From: Candidatus Aquiluna sp. XM-24bin5
Lineage (GTDB): Bacteria; Actinomycetota; Actinomycetia; Actinomycetales; Microbacteriaceae
Assembly: GCA_003149555.1 (NCBI GenBank)
Contig: QCWE01000009.1
Coordinates: forward strand, 5,493-17,293
Length of the DNA: 11,801 nt
Direction of reading: 5' to 3'
Position numbers and translations under genes: made by a program
The notes under the pieces: generated by a model
Databases searched by the model: none
What the model saw: the letters and a program-made list of their open reading frames with translations, nothing else
Told to the model about the DNA's origin: nothing
Part shown: positions 1 through 5,744 of the stretch, in pieces
Layout of the letters: each line of letters begins with the position of its first letter
How positions within the stretch are numbered: position 1 is the first letter of the stretch

Positions 1-192
1 GGCGCCGAAGAGGTAGGCGTTCTGGTAGCGCAAATCAGCGGGCTGACGCGGGCGGCTGCCCTTGCGCGCCCATTGCCGGGCACGGCTGTTCTTCTGCCCA
101 AGCCGCATTTCATCCTGGAACCAGATCTCGACAGGCGTTCCGGGGGCGACGTCTTTCAGCGCCTCCTCAAGCGTCTCAGCGAAGTTTTTTTG
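1..192 (-). CDS. IS630-family transposase, catalytic frame (orfB), partial
   Basis: Reading the -1 frame from the A7 run gives ETFKKNFAETLEEALKDV, then EIWFQDEMRLGQKNSRARQW, and runs codon-perfect off the left window edge (last codons F-G-A). FQDEMRLG is the block around the first catalytic Asp of the IS630 DDE domain. The second Asp and the Glu lie outside the window. There is no start codon of its own in a sensible place. Expression is therefore expected only by -1 ribosomal frameshifting, or transcript slippage, at positions 185-191. Confidence 0.75.
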
Positions 193-677
193 AACGTTTC
201 AATGACATCTGCGTCCTGCTCGGGATGCTGAGGACGTGTGCTGACATGGGAAAACCCCAGATCATGAAGGATCTGACCGACATGGCGCTCATGATACTCC
301 ACGTCGAACCGTTCCTTGATGACGCGTTGCAGATCGACCCGACGCCAGCGCACGACGCCGTCTTTCTCGAAGTCGGGGCCGGCTTCCACGATCTTCTCCA
401 ATTCGTCCAGTTGTTCGGCGCTCAGACGCCGCTTCGGCCCAGGCGACTTGCGGTCGATCAGCCCGTCCAGGCCCTCCGCATTGAAGCGGTGGACCCAATC
501 CCGCAGGGTCTGCCGATCCATTCCCCCGATCCGCGCGGCGTCGCCACGGCGCATACCATCGCGCACCGCTGCAAGCGATAGAAGCCTTCGGCTCTGGTTG
601 GCGTCGGAACTCTTCGCCGCGAGTTTGCGCAGATCGTCCGCGGTGAAATCAGAGCGAAGGGAGACTTTGGCAGGCAT
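156..677 (-). CDS. IS630-family transposase, N-terminal frame (orfA)
   Basis: The 173-residue product carries the helix-turn-helix half of an IS630 transposase. An N-terminal winged-helix region reads RRGDAARIGGMDRQTLRDWV at about residues 42-61. It is followed by a second DNA-binding segment and the linker segment that IS630 proteins have before the DDE nuclease domain. The ATG at 675-677 is supported by AAAGGAG about 6 bases upstream. The frame ends prematurely with an arginine-rich tail just after a run of seven A (plus-strand T7 at 185-191). The -1 frame continues as the catalytic half, so this is the front part of a frameshift-expressed transposase. IS630 elements often use this two-frame arrangement. 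Family assignment is from sequence pattern; the rest of the element lies left of the window. Confidence 0.85.
   Translation of the reverse strand: MPAKVSLRSDFTADDLRKLAAKSSDANQSRRLLSLAAVRDGMRRGDAARIGGMDRQTLRDWVHRFNAEGLDGLIDRKSPGPKRRLSAEQLDELEKIVEAGPDFEKDGVVRWRRVDLQRVIKERFDVEYHERHVGQILHDLGFSHVSTRPQHPEQDADVIETFKKTSLRRLRRR
185..191 (-). promoter_or_regulatory. A7 slippery site joining the IS630 frames
   Basis: On the minus strand the junction reads TTC AAA AAA ACT in orfA. Re-reading one A gives K-N-F-A-E-T in the catalytic frame, the expected IS630 continuation. The change is therefore -1, the direction known for IS630 programmed frameshifting. Seven consecutive A can also allow RNA polymerase slippage. 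Confidence 0.6.
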
Positions 678-779
678 CGGAAACTCCTTTGCCCACCATG
701 GAATCAGATCGACGGCGCATCGGGAAGCCCAAACATCCCAGATGAGTCAGACGTCATCGCCTTTGGTATCAGTTGTGGG

Positions 780-935
780 ATGGATCAGGTTGCCACCCTT
801 GAACACCTCCTCGCCTCGGCTCTGCGCCGGATCGCAGAGCTAGAAGCCGAATTGGCGCGCATGGCGGAAGAGAACGCGGACCTGCGCCGACAGTTGGCCA
901 AGAACAGCAGCAATCACCGGCCTGAAGGCCGGTGA
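780..935 (+). pseudogene. Probable IS66-type transposase N-terminal remnant
   Basis: An ATG at 780 opens a 51-codon frame beginning MDQVATLEHLLASALRRIAE and ending LRRQLAKNSSN-HRPEGR. The heptad-rich coiled coil followed by L-x-K-N-S-S-N closely resembles the N-terminus of IS66 TnpC proteins, which normally continue into a S-K/H-x-P-P-S-S-D block. Here the frame stops just after NSSN, inside a perfect 9-bp hairpin at 914-935, so the remainder of the gene is missing. It is presumably a deletion relic. The family call rests on a short stretch and is moderate. Confidence 0.4.
914..935. repeat. Perfect 9-bp inverted repeat at the end of the transposase remnant
   Basis: TCACCGGCC (914-922), loop TGAA, GGCCGGTGA (927-935). 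The arms are perfect and the loop is 4 bases. It is similar in style to the CCGGC hairpins at the IS200 ends near 8003-8016 and 8507-8523, so it may be an IS200/IS605-type end or a REP-like palindrome. No T-run follows directly. Confidence 0.45.
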
Positions 936-993
936 GGTAAGCGCGGGACGATGAAGAAGACTGCGCCAATTACATGGTCTACGCGATGCGTCC

Positions 994-1020
994 TGCCCAG
1001 AATTGGGCAAGGCGTTTTTT
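994..1020 (+). terminator. Rho-independent terminator-like hairpin
   Basis: TGCCCA (994-999), loop GAAT, TGGGCA (1004-1009), followed after AGGCG by six T (1015-1020). It would stop rightward transcription coming out of the insertion-sequence remnants and thus insulate the leftward genes at 1027-1739. In the opposite direction no T-run follows the stem. Confidence 0.45.
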
Positions 1021-1026
1021 GTATGA

Positions 1027-1191
1027 TCAGTTTAGCCGCAGTGGCGCGAGTTTGCTGCGCAGAAGCTGCAACACGCCAAAAATCTGCTTGTGACAGGGGC
1101 GGCCAGCTTCATCACAGATAACGAGTTCCACTGCAAGATTGTTCAGATCCGCGCCCGGTGCTGGAGTGTAGGTTTGAATAAGGGGGTCCAT
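1027..1191 (-). CDS. Small hypothetical protein (54 aa)
   Basis: The ATG at 1189-1191 is preceded by AGAGG with about 7 bases of spacing, and the frame runs to TGA at 1027-1029. The product starts MDPLIQTYTPAPGADLNNLA, contains two cysteines (C-D-E-A-G-R-P-C), and ends with a basic leucine-rich tail. It has no signal peptide or membrane segment. It lies about 50 bp downstream of the FliL-like gene on the same strand, so the two are probably co-transcribed. The plausible ribosome binding site and non-repetitive composition argue for a real gene. I do not recognise a family. It could be a complete small protein or the N-terminus of a longer gene cut by the IS remnants to its left. Confidence 0.45.
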   Translation of the reverse strand: MDPLIQTYTPAPGADLNNLAVELVICDEAGRPCHKQIFGVLQLLRSKLAPLRLN

Positions 1192-1241
1192 CGGTCAGCC
1201 TCTATCTGTATTCCAATCAAAGCCTGCAAGAACTCTGCCAA

Positions 1242-1739
1242 TTACCGCAGCAGAGCCCAGTCAATGATCAGAACTTCTAAAATATCCGGAGGTTCGCCCA
1301 TGGCGACAAGATTAGCATTGATCGCAGGCAGTAGCGCTTCGGACAACAAAGCGCGCAGCCGCAAGGGATCTCCATCGGTAGCGTCTGCCTCAAGGGTATC
1401 ATAGATCACTGTTGCAAGATTACCGAGGATTGCATCGGGCTTGTCCTGAAGTGTTTTTTCCAAAGCTCTGTTGAATGTCTGCGGCAGTGCGACACCGATC
1501 TGGATACTGAGCGTGCCCTCGTTTTTTGGAAGCGTAAGTGTGATCGGACTGAGAAAGGCATGATAGGCGCGCGTCATCGGCGCAGGCGCGTCGACTTCAA
1601 CCGAAGCCGGGTCAGGCTCGGGGGACACACTTACTGGCAGGGTCGTGGCAATGACGCTTGCCACCAGCATACCGAACGGAAGCACCAATGCGGGCAAAAG
1701 GAACGAAACCATCGCTCTAGAGGGGTGTGAAAGTCGCAT
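1242..1739 (-). CDS. FliL-like flagellar basal-body-associated membrane protein
   Basis: I take the ATG at 1737-1739, giving 165 residues: a short basic N-terminus (MRLSHPSR), one hydrophobic membrane segment at about residues 11-34, a proline-rich linker (residues 35-55), then a periplasmic domain. The domain has a beta-rich stretch (FLSPITLTLPKNEGTLSIQI, residues 62-81) and a C-terminal helix-strand ending EVLIIDWALLR. This order and the closing V-L-x-x-D-x-x-L pattern fit the FliL family, whose members sit in the inner membrane around the stator and modulate torque. The frame stays open upstream to about 2060, but there the composition becomes cysteine-rich and implausible. A start at a TTG near 1785 behind AGGGGAAGGA is an alternative. 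It diverges from the genes beginning at 1880. The assignment is by pattern and is moderate. Confidence 0.5.
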   Translation of the reverse strand: MRLSHPSRAMVSFLLPALVLPFGMLVASVIATTLPVSVSPEPDPASVEVDAPAPMTRAYHAFLSPITLTLPKNEGTLSIQIGVALPQTFNRALEKTLQDKPDAILGNLATVIYDTLEADATDGDPLRLRALLSEALLPAINANLVAMGEPPDILEVLIIDWALLR

Positions 1740-1879
1740 GTAAAGGCTGCAGCAAGAATCGCACCATTCGTGACAACACAACAAAAAATCCTTCCCCTGG
1801 GCCCTAACAGTTTTGCGATCTCCTCCGTTCTTTTGATATGACCTTGTTTTTCCGCCGGTGACCATCGCAGGATTTTCGT
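1740..1879. other. Divergent intergenic region
   Basis: This stretch separates the leftward FliL-like gene from the rightward gene at 1880 and should hold both promoters. I see no convincing sigma-70 or sigma-54 pair. AGGA sits about 7 bases before the ATG at 1880, and AGGGGAAGGA (minus strand, about 1790-1800) is a possible ribosome binding site for a longer FliL-like form. Confidence 0.35.
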
Positions 1880-2272
1880 ATGACCCTGATAGGATCGAGA
1901 CTGTTTTACGGGGTGTTTTCCCGCATGTCTGGGCGTGGGCCGCAGGCCGCAACCATGACGTCTCAGTCGGATTTCGCGCTCGTGCGTCAAAGCACTCATT
2001 TGCAGGACATCGCGCGGGTTGAACGGCATCTACCCGAAATCCTTGGCCGCGCTTTGGCACGGGCGTGGATCGACACAGATTTTAGCAGGTCGTTGCGCTC
2101 TGACCCCAAGGGGCTTCTAGCGCATTATAAAGTTTTCCTACCAAACACCGTGAGCATCGAGAGCGAGACCACGGAAACCCAGCGCCAGCGCATTGTTGTC
2201 TATGAGAACCACCAACACGGAGCGCGACGTAGAGTAATGTATCTTCAGCTTGTTATGCTGGCGGGCAAGTGA
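1880..2272 (+). CDS. Small protein resembling the nitrile hydratase alpha / NHLP leader fold
   Basis: The central part reads A-R-A-W-I-D-T-D-F-S-R-S-L-R-S-D-P-K-G-L-L (about residues 59-79), then LPNTVSIESETTETQRQRIVV. The pattern R-A-W-x-D-x-x-F-x-x-x-L-x-x-D-P-K-x-x-L followed by L-P-x-x-V-x-I-E and a final I-V-V-Y strand is the hallmark of the nitrile hydratase alpha superfamily and of NHLP-type leader peptides. The metal-binding Cys cluster of true nitrile hydratase is absent, and the protein has no cysteines at all. Three starts are possible: ATG 1880 with AGGA spacing, 1925, and 1955. The last gives 105 residues and begins where the conserved part begins. The stop overlaps the next start (TGATG), implying translational coupling to the Sel1-like gene. 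Function is unknown; no peptide-maturation enzyme is visible nearby. Confidence 0.55.
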   Translation: MTLIGSRLFYGVFSRMSGRGPQAATMTSQSDFALVRQSTHLQDIARVERHLPEILGRALARAWIDTDFSRSLRSDPKGLLAHYKVFLPNTVSIESETTETQRQRIVVYENHQHGARRRVMYLQLVMLAGK

Positions 2273-2904
2273 TGCGTTATTTAGCCGTCAGCTGGTTTCT
2301 TATAGCCCTTGCCACAGGTGCCGCTGAGGCTTCGAAATCCACCTTCGCCAAGGGGATGCAACTTGCCGAGGCCGGTCAGACTGCTGAAGCAGTAACGATC
2401 TTCTTGAAGCTTTCGCAAGAGGGCGATCCACTTGCGCAGGTGAATCTTGCCGTGCTGCAGGCACTAGGGCGCGGGGTGCCGCAGGATGATGTCTCTGCCG
2501 CCTATTGGGCGTGGCGGGCACGGTTTGCAGGTGAAGATCAAGCGATCACTCTAGCTGAATATTTGCTGGCACGTCTGACCGAACCCGCACAAAAACGTCT
2601 GGCTGAACGGTTGGAACAAGATTTGCAAGTTTTGGCTGCCGATGGAGATGTGACGGCATTTCTGTCGCTGGGACGGGTGGCACTTGAACTGCGCAGCCCG
2701 GCGCAAGAGGCTAAGGCGCTGGAATGGCTTTCCTTGGCCGCCGCTTTCGAAGTACCCAAAGCAACCCTGCTGCGTGATGCGGTAGCGCTGCGCCTTGAGC
2801 AGTCCACTCGCCTGTCTGTTCAAGAGAAAACGATCCATGCCTTCGCAAAATGGTGTGCAACATTACCCAACCATATAAGGATACCGACCTGTCCGTCCCG
2901 GTGA
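2272..2904 (+). CDS. Secreted Sel1/TPR-like repeat protein, C-terminus probably altered
   Basis: The ATG at 2272 overlaps the preceding stop. The product of about 210 residues starts with a clear signal peptide (MRYLAVSWFLIALATGAAEA), probably cleaved after A-E-A. Helical repeats of Sel1 type follow: FAKGMQLAEAGQTAEAVTIF, then DPLAQVNLAVLQALGRGVPQ and AYWAWRARFAGE, and a later A-K-A-L-E-W-L-S-L-A-A-A-F. Sel1 repeats form solenoid scaffolds for protein contacts, here probably in the periplasm. The last residues (HIRIPTCPSR) run into sequence matching the decayed IS200 tnpA on the other strand, so the native C-terminus was likely lost. Its coupling to the NHLP-like gene and divergence from a FliL-like gene hint at a motility context. 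Confidence 0.6.
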   Translation: MRYLAVSWFLIALATGAAEASKSTFAKGMQLAEAGQTAEAVTIFLKLSQEGDPLAQVNLAVLQALGRGVPQDDVSAAYWAWRARFAGEDQAITLAEYLLARLTEPAQKRLAERLEQDLQVLAADGDVTAFLSLGRVALELRSPAQEAKALEWLSLAAAFEVPKATLLRDAVALRLEQSTRLSVQEKTIHAFAKWCATLPNHIRIPTCPSR

Positions 2905-3010
2905 CAGCGACACGTGGACATGGTCACGCACCAGCACGTACTTTACGATGCAGACTCCCAGTGCTTCGCAGGTCTAGACGATGATTTTTAGTATCCACTC
3001 GCGCATTACG
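2893..3010 (-). pseudogene. Decayed IS200-type tnpA remnant
   Basis: Read on the minus strand this stretch gives MREWILKIIV-stop-TCEALG, then CIVKYVLVRDHVHVSLSPG. It aligns residue by residue with the intact IS200 transposase at 8022-8420 (MREWIRQIII-Q-TCEELG, HIVKGVLARDHVHMFLSI). A CAG glutamine codon has become TAG and both ends are missing. The H-V-H metal-binding motif is still readable. This is an old, inactive fragment and probably cut the 3' end of the Sel1-like gene. Confidence 0.75.
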
Positions 3011-3027
3011 AACTGCTGGGATTTATA

Positions 3028-3094
3028 TTGGCGTCTCGTAACTCATACGGAGTTGTATCTCTGGTTACGTATGCCGAGATTACGAGTGACGCCC
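3028..3094. repeat. Long imperfect inverted repeat
   Basis: The left arm TTGGCGTCTCGTAACTCATA (3028-3047, continuing CGG) matches the reverse complement of the right arm ending at 3094. The blocks GGCGTC, TCGTAA, CTC and ATACG recur in order, with small insertions in the right arm. About 15 unpaired bases lie between the arms. It sits between the decayed tnpA and the AT-rich signalling genes. It could be a transposon end or a regulatory cruciform. Confidence 0.5.
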
Positions 3095-3115
3095 ACTATC
3101 TAAAGCATAGAATAC

Positions 3116-3144
3116 TTGAGTTGCCTTGAGCCCTGTATTATAAC
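3116..3144 (+). promoter_or_regulatory. Candidate sigma-70 promoter for the HD-GYP gene
   Basis: TTGAGT (3116-3121), a 17-base spacer, then TATAAC (3139-3144). This gives four and five matches to the -35 and -10 consensus at optimal spacing. It would leave a leader of about 115 bases before the ATG at 3266. The region is AT-rich, so chance matches are possible. Confidence 0.35.
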
Positions 3145-3265
3145 TAGTACAACATAAATATGGCTTTGAGTGCAAGGAGATAAAAATAGCTTTGCCACTA
3201 AGATCATAGAAAGCAGAGTAAGCTGGACAAGAGGCTTTGCATAATAGCGGAAGCGAAATAAAAAA

Positions 3266-4327
3266 ATGGCCTCAAATGAATTTAACGTCACAATTGATGA
3301 ATTTGATCGCGCAAGTATATGTATAATAGATGATAACAAGATAAATTTAGATATTATTCGTGCTATTTTGAGTGCTGATAAAGCATATATTATAGATTGC
3401 TTCCTTGATCCCATTGAGGCACTCAATGCGTGCAAGGAAACCCAGTACGATATAATTATTGTTGACTATCAAATGCCAAAAATGACAGGTATTGATTTTA
3501 TCGAAGATATTAAAGTATATGAAAGCTATAAGTTAGTACCGAAAATTATGGTAACAGCAGATAAGGAGCGCAATGTTCGTATATCCGCAATACAGGCTGG
3601 CGCCACAGAATTTCTTAACAAGCCCATTGATCCAATCGAGATACAGATTCGTATAAAGAATCTATTAGAGCTACGGGAAGCTCAACTGAAGCTCTCAAAG
3701 CGCGCAGTATTTCTATCTAAGCAAGTAGATGACGCAAACAGACGGTTACTTGCAGCTCAAGAGGAAATGATATTTAGGTTGGCTAATGCCATTGAAATGC
3801 GAGATAATGACACCGGTGAACACATCGCAAGAGTTGCATCAATTTCACGGTTCATTGCAGAAGGGCTTAACTTAAGTGAGCAGGTGTGTCAGATTATTCA
3901 GATTGCTGCTCCAATACATGATATGGGAAAAATTGGTATACCAGATGCAATTTTGAAAAAACCAAGCTCATTAACGAAGGATGAGTGGAGTGTCATGAAA
4001 GAGCATACCCGGATAGGCGGTAGACTACTAAGCCACGGGGATAGTGATCTGTTAAAAGTTGCGCGCGATATTGCTATGTATCATCATGAAAAATGGGATG
4101 GTAATGGTTATAATCTTGGCTTAGCAGGTGAGGAAATTCCTCTATCAGCTAGGATTGTAGCTATCGCTGACGTATTTGATGCACTTTGCAGTCAGCGGCC
4201 ATACAAGAAGGCTTGGCCACTAAATAAAGCGTATAGTGAAATTGAAAAACAATCAGGAATTCATTTTGATCCAAAATGTGTTGAGGCGTTTAAGAAGTCG
4301 TGGGATAGGATTGTGAAGATTTATTAA
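3266..4327 (+). CDS. REC-HD-GYP response regulator, predicted cyclic-di-GMP phosphodiesterase
   Basis: The 353-residue protein has an N-terminal receiver domain (about residues 15-135). It has the acidic pair D22/D23, phosphoacceptor D67 (IIIVDYQMPKMTG), T97 (VTADKE) and K119 (NKPID). A helical linker (about 136-165) leads to an HD-GYP domain (about 168-353). Metal ligands appear intact: TGEH (186), HD at 218-219 (HDMGKIGIPD), H247 (EHTRIGG), HH at 273-274 (HHEKWDGNGY) and D302 (ADVFDAL). The signature that names the family reads G-Y-N (281-283) instead of G-Y-P. Such proteins hydrolyse cyclic-di-GMP when their receiver is phosphorylated, lowering it in favour of motility. The weak GGAAG site lies rather far from the ATG. 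Codon use is much more AT-rich than in the flanking IS genes, suggesting transfer. An Hpt gene follows 37 bp downstream. Confidence 0.92.
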   Translation: MASNEFNVTIDEFDRASICIIDDNKINLDIIRAILSADKAYIIDCFLDPIEALNACKETQYDIIIVDYQMPKMTGIDFIEDIKVYESYKLVPKIMVTADKERNVRISAIQAGATEFLNKPIDPIEIQIRIKNLLELREAQLKLSKRAVFLSKQVDDANRRLLAAQEEMIFRLANAIEMRDNDTGEHIARVASISRFIAEGLNLSEQVCQIIQIAAPIHDMGKIGIPDAILKKPSSLTKDEWSVMKEHTRIGGRLLSHGDSDLLKVARDIAMYHHEKWDGNGYNLGLAGEEIPLSARIVAIADVFDALCSQRPYKKAWPLNKAYSEIEKQSGIHFDPKCVEAFKKSWDRIVKIY

Positions 4328-4364
4328 TCCTTAATTGAAAAATTGATGCCTTCTGGAGGATAAA

Positions 4365-4688
4365 GTGATTTGCGAAGAGCAGCTTAATGGCCTGGCCAAG
4401 GTTATAGGTAATAAAATAGTATTGAGCTATATTAATGAATTTGAGAGAGAAAGTCTAGCAGCCATTGATAATAATATACATTTGAAATGTACAAAAGGTA
4501 GCGAAGAAATATGGCAATTACTCCACAAGCTTTCCGGAACTGCAAAGACATTTGGATTTCTTGATTTTTGCGAATTAGCAGAAGACATTCAACGAAATAC
4601 TGAAATTTATCACGATAAGCTTGAAGAACTCAAATCTATTCTAAAAAAAAACACAAATGAAGCAACTTTTCTTTTACAATATGACTAG
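4365..4688 (+). CDS. Hpt histidine phosphotransfer protein
   Basis: A GTG start at 4365 is set by an excellent GGAGGA about 4-5 bases upstream (4355-4360). The 107-residue all-helical protein carries the Hpt phosphorylation motif HKLSGTAKTFGF, with the phosphorylatable histidine at residue 54. A second helix pair follows (LAEDIQRNTEIYHDKLEELK). Hpt proteins relay phosphoryl groups from a hybrid histidine kinase receiver to a final response regulator. The close downstream placement behind a REC-HD-GYP gene makes that protein its likely partner. No kinase is encoded in the window, so the upstream sensor must be elsewhere. Composition is AT-rich like its neighbour. Confidence 0.88.
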   Translation: MICEEQLNGLAKVIGNKIVLSYINEFERESLAAIDNNIHLKCTKGSEEIWQLLHKLSGTAKTFGFLDFCELAEDIQRNTEIYHDKLEELKSILKKNTNEATFLLQYD

Positions 4689-4783
4689 TATTTTCACCTG
4701 AATTTTGATTTTTGTAATTTTATCCTCCGCGCACGGGAGACCTGGTCTCTTCAGGGCCGGGATGTGCGGTTGCGCGGTAGCTT

Positions 4784-4809
4784 GAGGTCTTTGACCTCGC
4801 AATATTTTT
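4784..4809 (+). terminator. Terminator-like hairpin after the Hpt gene
   Basis: GAGGTC (4784-4789), loop TTT, GACCTC (4793-4798), followed by GCAATA and five T (4805-4809). It would end the rightward HD-GYP/Hpt transcript about 100 bp after the Hpt stop. It lies in the GC-rich stretch 4722-4822, which may instead be the left end of the TnpB-like element. Confidence 0.45.
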
Positions 4810-4856
4810 GAACATTTGGAACGCTTTGTTGAAAAATTCCCTGCTCCCGAACAATA

Positions 4857-5351
4857 CTAGGCAGCGGACTCATAAAACTCGATCCACAGCCTGACGGAGG
4901 CCAGTTTGATCATCGACAGGAAGTTGCGTGACGTCTTTTCGTATCGGGTTGCGATACGGCGGAACGATGCCTTCAGCCTGCCAAAGAATCGCTCGATTTT
5001 GTTGCGCTCCCGGTAAAGCTCGGCGTCAAATTCGGCGGGCAGTTTGCGGTTGGCCTTGGGCGGGATCACGTCGATAGCGCCCTGTTCCCAGATCATGTCC
5101 CTGATCCAGTCCGCGTCATATGCTTTGTCTGCGAGCACGTGTTGACCAGGTTGCAGGTTGTCGAGCAGCGTCTTGCAAGGCGGCGCGTCATGAGCTTGAC
5201 CGGGTGTCAATTCATATCGGATTGGAAGCCCATCCTGATTGGTAAGTGCATGTATTTTCGTCCCCAATCCGCCCCGTGAGCGACCTAAACAGCGGCGCAG
5301 GTCTTTTTTTGAGCGTGGTGGCAGAATGATGGGCGCGCACGCTGGTGCCAT
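4857..5351 (-). CDS. IS5-family transposase, second frame (orfB)
   Basis: This frame carries the rest of the DDE domain: KKDLRRCLGRSRGGLGTKIH, then the second Asp in VLADKAYDADWIR, and the Glu in ERNKIERFFGRLKASFRRIA, ending LWIEFYESAA. An ATG occurs at 5351, but the first residues there are the out-of-frame reading of orfA. The natural fusion point is the A7 run at 5304-5310. To pass from orfA to orfB the reading must move +1, or the transcript must lose one A, unlike the -1 case of the IS630 gene in this window. All three catalytic residues are present across the two frames. Confidence 0.85.
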   Translation of the reverse strand: MAPACAPIILPPRSKKDLRRCLGRSRGGLGTKIHALTNQDGLPIRYELTPGQAHDAPPCKTLLDNLQPGQHVLADKAYDADWIRDMIWEQGAIDVIPPKANRKLPAEFDAELYRERNKIERFFGRLKASFRRIATRYEKTSRNFLSMIKLASVRLWIEFYESAA

Positions 5352-5625
5352 CGACCATCACCATGTCGACGTTGTGCGCGTCGGCAATGGCCTCCATGAT
5401 CCGGTCCCAGTGGCCCGCATAGCTCCACCGGTTGAAGCGGTTGTAGACCGTGGTCGGTGGGCCGTATTGCTCTGGTAGATCAGCCCAAGGCATGCCAGTG
5501 CGCAGGACGTAGAAAATACCGTTGATCACGCGGCGGTCATCAACCCGCGGCTTGCCCCTTGTCTTGTTGGGCAAGACCGCCTTGATGAATTCCCATTCAA
5601 GATCGCTCATGTCTGATCGCGCCAT
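5212..5625 (-). CDS. IS5-family transposase, first frame (orfA)
   Basis: The ATG at 5623-5625 follows GGGAGGAG at good spacing, so I prefer it to an in-frame ATG further upstream. The product begins MARSDMSDLEWEFIKAVLPN, then carries the DUF4096-like N-terminal domain (R-R-V-I-N-G-I-F-Y-V-L-R-T-G-M-P-W), and reaches the first catalytic Asp in M-V-D-G-T-S-V-R-A-H. After the lysines encoded by an A7 run at 5304-5310 (minus strand) the frame continues as an unrelated tail. The catalytic half is in the other frame. Confidence 0.85.
   Translation of the reverse strand: MARSDMSDLEWEFIKAVLPNKTRGKPRVDDRRVINGIFYVLRTGMPWADLPEQYGPPTTVYNRFNRWSYAGHWDRIMEAIADAHNVDMVMVDGTSVRAHHSATTLKKRPAPLFRSLTGRIGDENTCTYQSGWASNPI
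5304..5310 (-). promoter_or_regulatory. A7 run at the IS5 transposase frame junction
   Basis: In the first frame the minus strand reads CTC AAA AAA AGA. In the second it reads TCA AAA AAA GAC CTG. Six A would give a single continuous gene. The seventh therefore either marks a slippage-controlled frameshift or is an inactivating insertion. Confidence 0.5.
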
Positions 5626-5744
5626 TTGTCTCCTCCCGCCCAATATTCGCAGGAAGTGAATCACAAACCTATGCAATCAAACAAGATTTAATGGGTGTGC
5701 TGCATAACTGTAACACTTTTACGTAGCAATCTGAGACTGGGCAT

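Larger units (their letters stand above)
4823..5669 (-). mobile_element. IS5-family (IS427-like) insertion sequence
   Basis: Imperfect terminal inverted repeats are visible. The left end is GCTTTGTTGAAAAATTCCCT from 4823. The right end, read inward on the minus strand, is GGTTTGTGATTCACTTCCTG from 5669. They enclose a transposase in two overlapping frames, an organisation typical of the IS427 group. The overall length of about 850 bp is normal for that group. Exact ends and target duplication are not certain. Confidence 0.6.

Noticed and set aside
316..843. Plus-strand frame of 175 codons opposite the IS630 transposase
   Set aside because: Antisense shadow of a recognisable transposase, with no family features.
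1631..2029. Minus-strand 132-codon frame upstream of the FliL-like gene
   Set aside because: Overlaps better-supported genes on both sides and its product is rich in Cys, Trp and Arg without motifs.
1740..2060. N-terminal extension of the FliL-like protein to 272 residues
   Set aside because: The extension lies antisense to the NHLP-like gene, is cysteine-rich and would displace the membrane segment from its normal N-terminal place.
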